Shown: one piece after another, positions 13,111-13,165 of the stretch
Layout: each line of letters starts with the position of its first letter
Numbering within the stretch: the stretch's first letter is position 1
Origin: Candidatus Zhuqueibacterota bacterium 4484_87
GTDB lineage: Bacteria > Zhuqueibacterota > Zhuqueibacteria > Thermofontimicrobiales > Thermofontimicrobiaceae
Direction of reading: 5' to 3'
Assembly (NCBI GenBank): GCA_002085355.1
Contig: NATN01000030.1
Span: 1 to 13,165 of the forward strand
DNA length: 13,165 nucleotides
The notes under the pieces: generated by a model
What the model saw: only the letters and a program-made list of their open reading frames with translations
The model's database searches: none
What the model was told of the DNA's origin: nothing
Position numbers and translations under genes: made by a program

Positions 13111-13165
13111 AAAAGGCTGACGCCTTAACTCCAATCCAATTTCGGAATTAAGCCGTAAGGCTTTT
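13111..13165. repeat. REP-like double palindrome at the right edge
   Basis: Two small hairpins sit side by side: AAGGC-TGAC-GCCTT (13113-13126) and AAGCC-GTAA-GGCTT (13150-13163). The second has a GNRA-type tetraloop. The whole stretch also folds on itself, 13111-13132 against 13144-13165, with 18 of 22 pairs. The two stems differ by a G-C/C-G swap that keeps each one paired. This double-palindrome form resembles repetitive extragenic palindromes, but only one copy is visible and the window stops here. Confidence 0.4.

Noticed and set aside
1..13165. Search for CRISPR arrays, tRNA/rRNA genes, insertion sequences and phage genes
   Set aside because: No regularly spaced direct repeats, cloverleaf-like sequence or transposase/integrase motifs were seen on either strand.

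Overview
The window looks like chromosome from a Gram-negative, moderately AT-rich bacterium. Lipid A genes, exported proteins with typical signal peptides and an NtrC-class sigma-54 activator point to a diderm. Gene content and order would suit the FCB/Calditrichota/KSB1 area or a deltaproteobacterial-type lineage, but no rRNA or other phylogenetic marker is present, so this is an inference only. I see no transposase, integrase, phage gene, CRISPR array, tRNA or rRNA.

Layout. (1) 1-425, minus: N-terminal part of an exported DsbD-type thiol:disulfide interchange protein, cut by the window edge. (2) 715-1704, plus: cytoplasmic L-asparaginase. (3) 1776-1976, minus: CspA-type cold-shock protein with its own intrinsic terminator. 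(4) 2369-6249, plus: a tight four-gene lipid A operon with a GnnA-like Gfo/Idh/MocA oxidoreductase, lpxB, a DUF374 (LpxJ-type) acyltransferase and lpxK. The last three overlap at their ends. (5) 6500-7870, plus: an NtrC-family response regulator with a good sigma-70 type promoter, an upstream palindrome and a strong terminator. (6) 8343-11445, plus: an uncharacterised three-gene module. It encodes a 365-residue helical protein of unknown family (possibly a very divergent sigma-like protein), a short zinc-finger anti-sigma-like (ZAS/zf-HC2) protein, and an exported HEAT-repeat protein. A shared intrinsic terminator ends it. (7) 11510-13031, minus: phosphomannomutase/phosphoglucomutase followed by a 42-codon basic micro-protein gene with an excellent ribosome binding site. 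(8) 13111-13165: a REP-like pair of small hairpins at the right edge.

How the genes work together. The lipid A operon covers the late Raetz pathway: LpxB joins the disaccharide, LpxK adds the 4' phosphate, and the DUF374 protein probably adds a secondary acyl chain. The GnnA-like gene suggests that some or all of the glucosamine is first converted to the 3-amino form, giving amide-linked acyl chains. The phosphomannomutase supplies activated hexose precursors for surface polysaccharide, which fits an envelope theme.

The most novel part is the 8343-11445 module. The gap between its first two genes (9439-9640) is full of nested and mutually exclusive inverted repeats. One of them pairs a GGAGG motif with an anti-Shine-Dalgarno-like CCTCC directly in front of the ZAS start codon. 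That looks like an RNA control element, but it is a reading by eye and needs folding and covariation tests.
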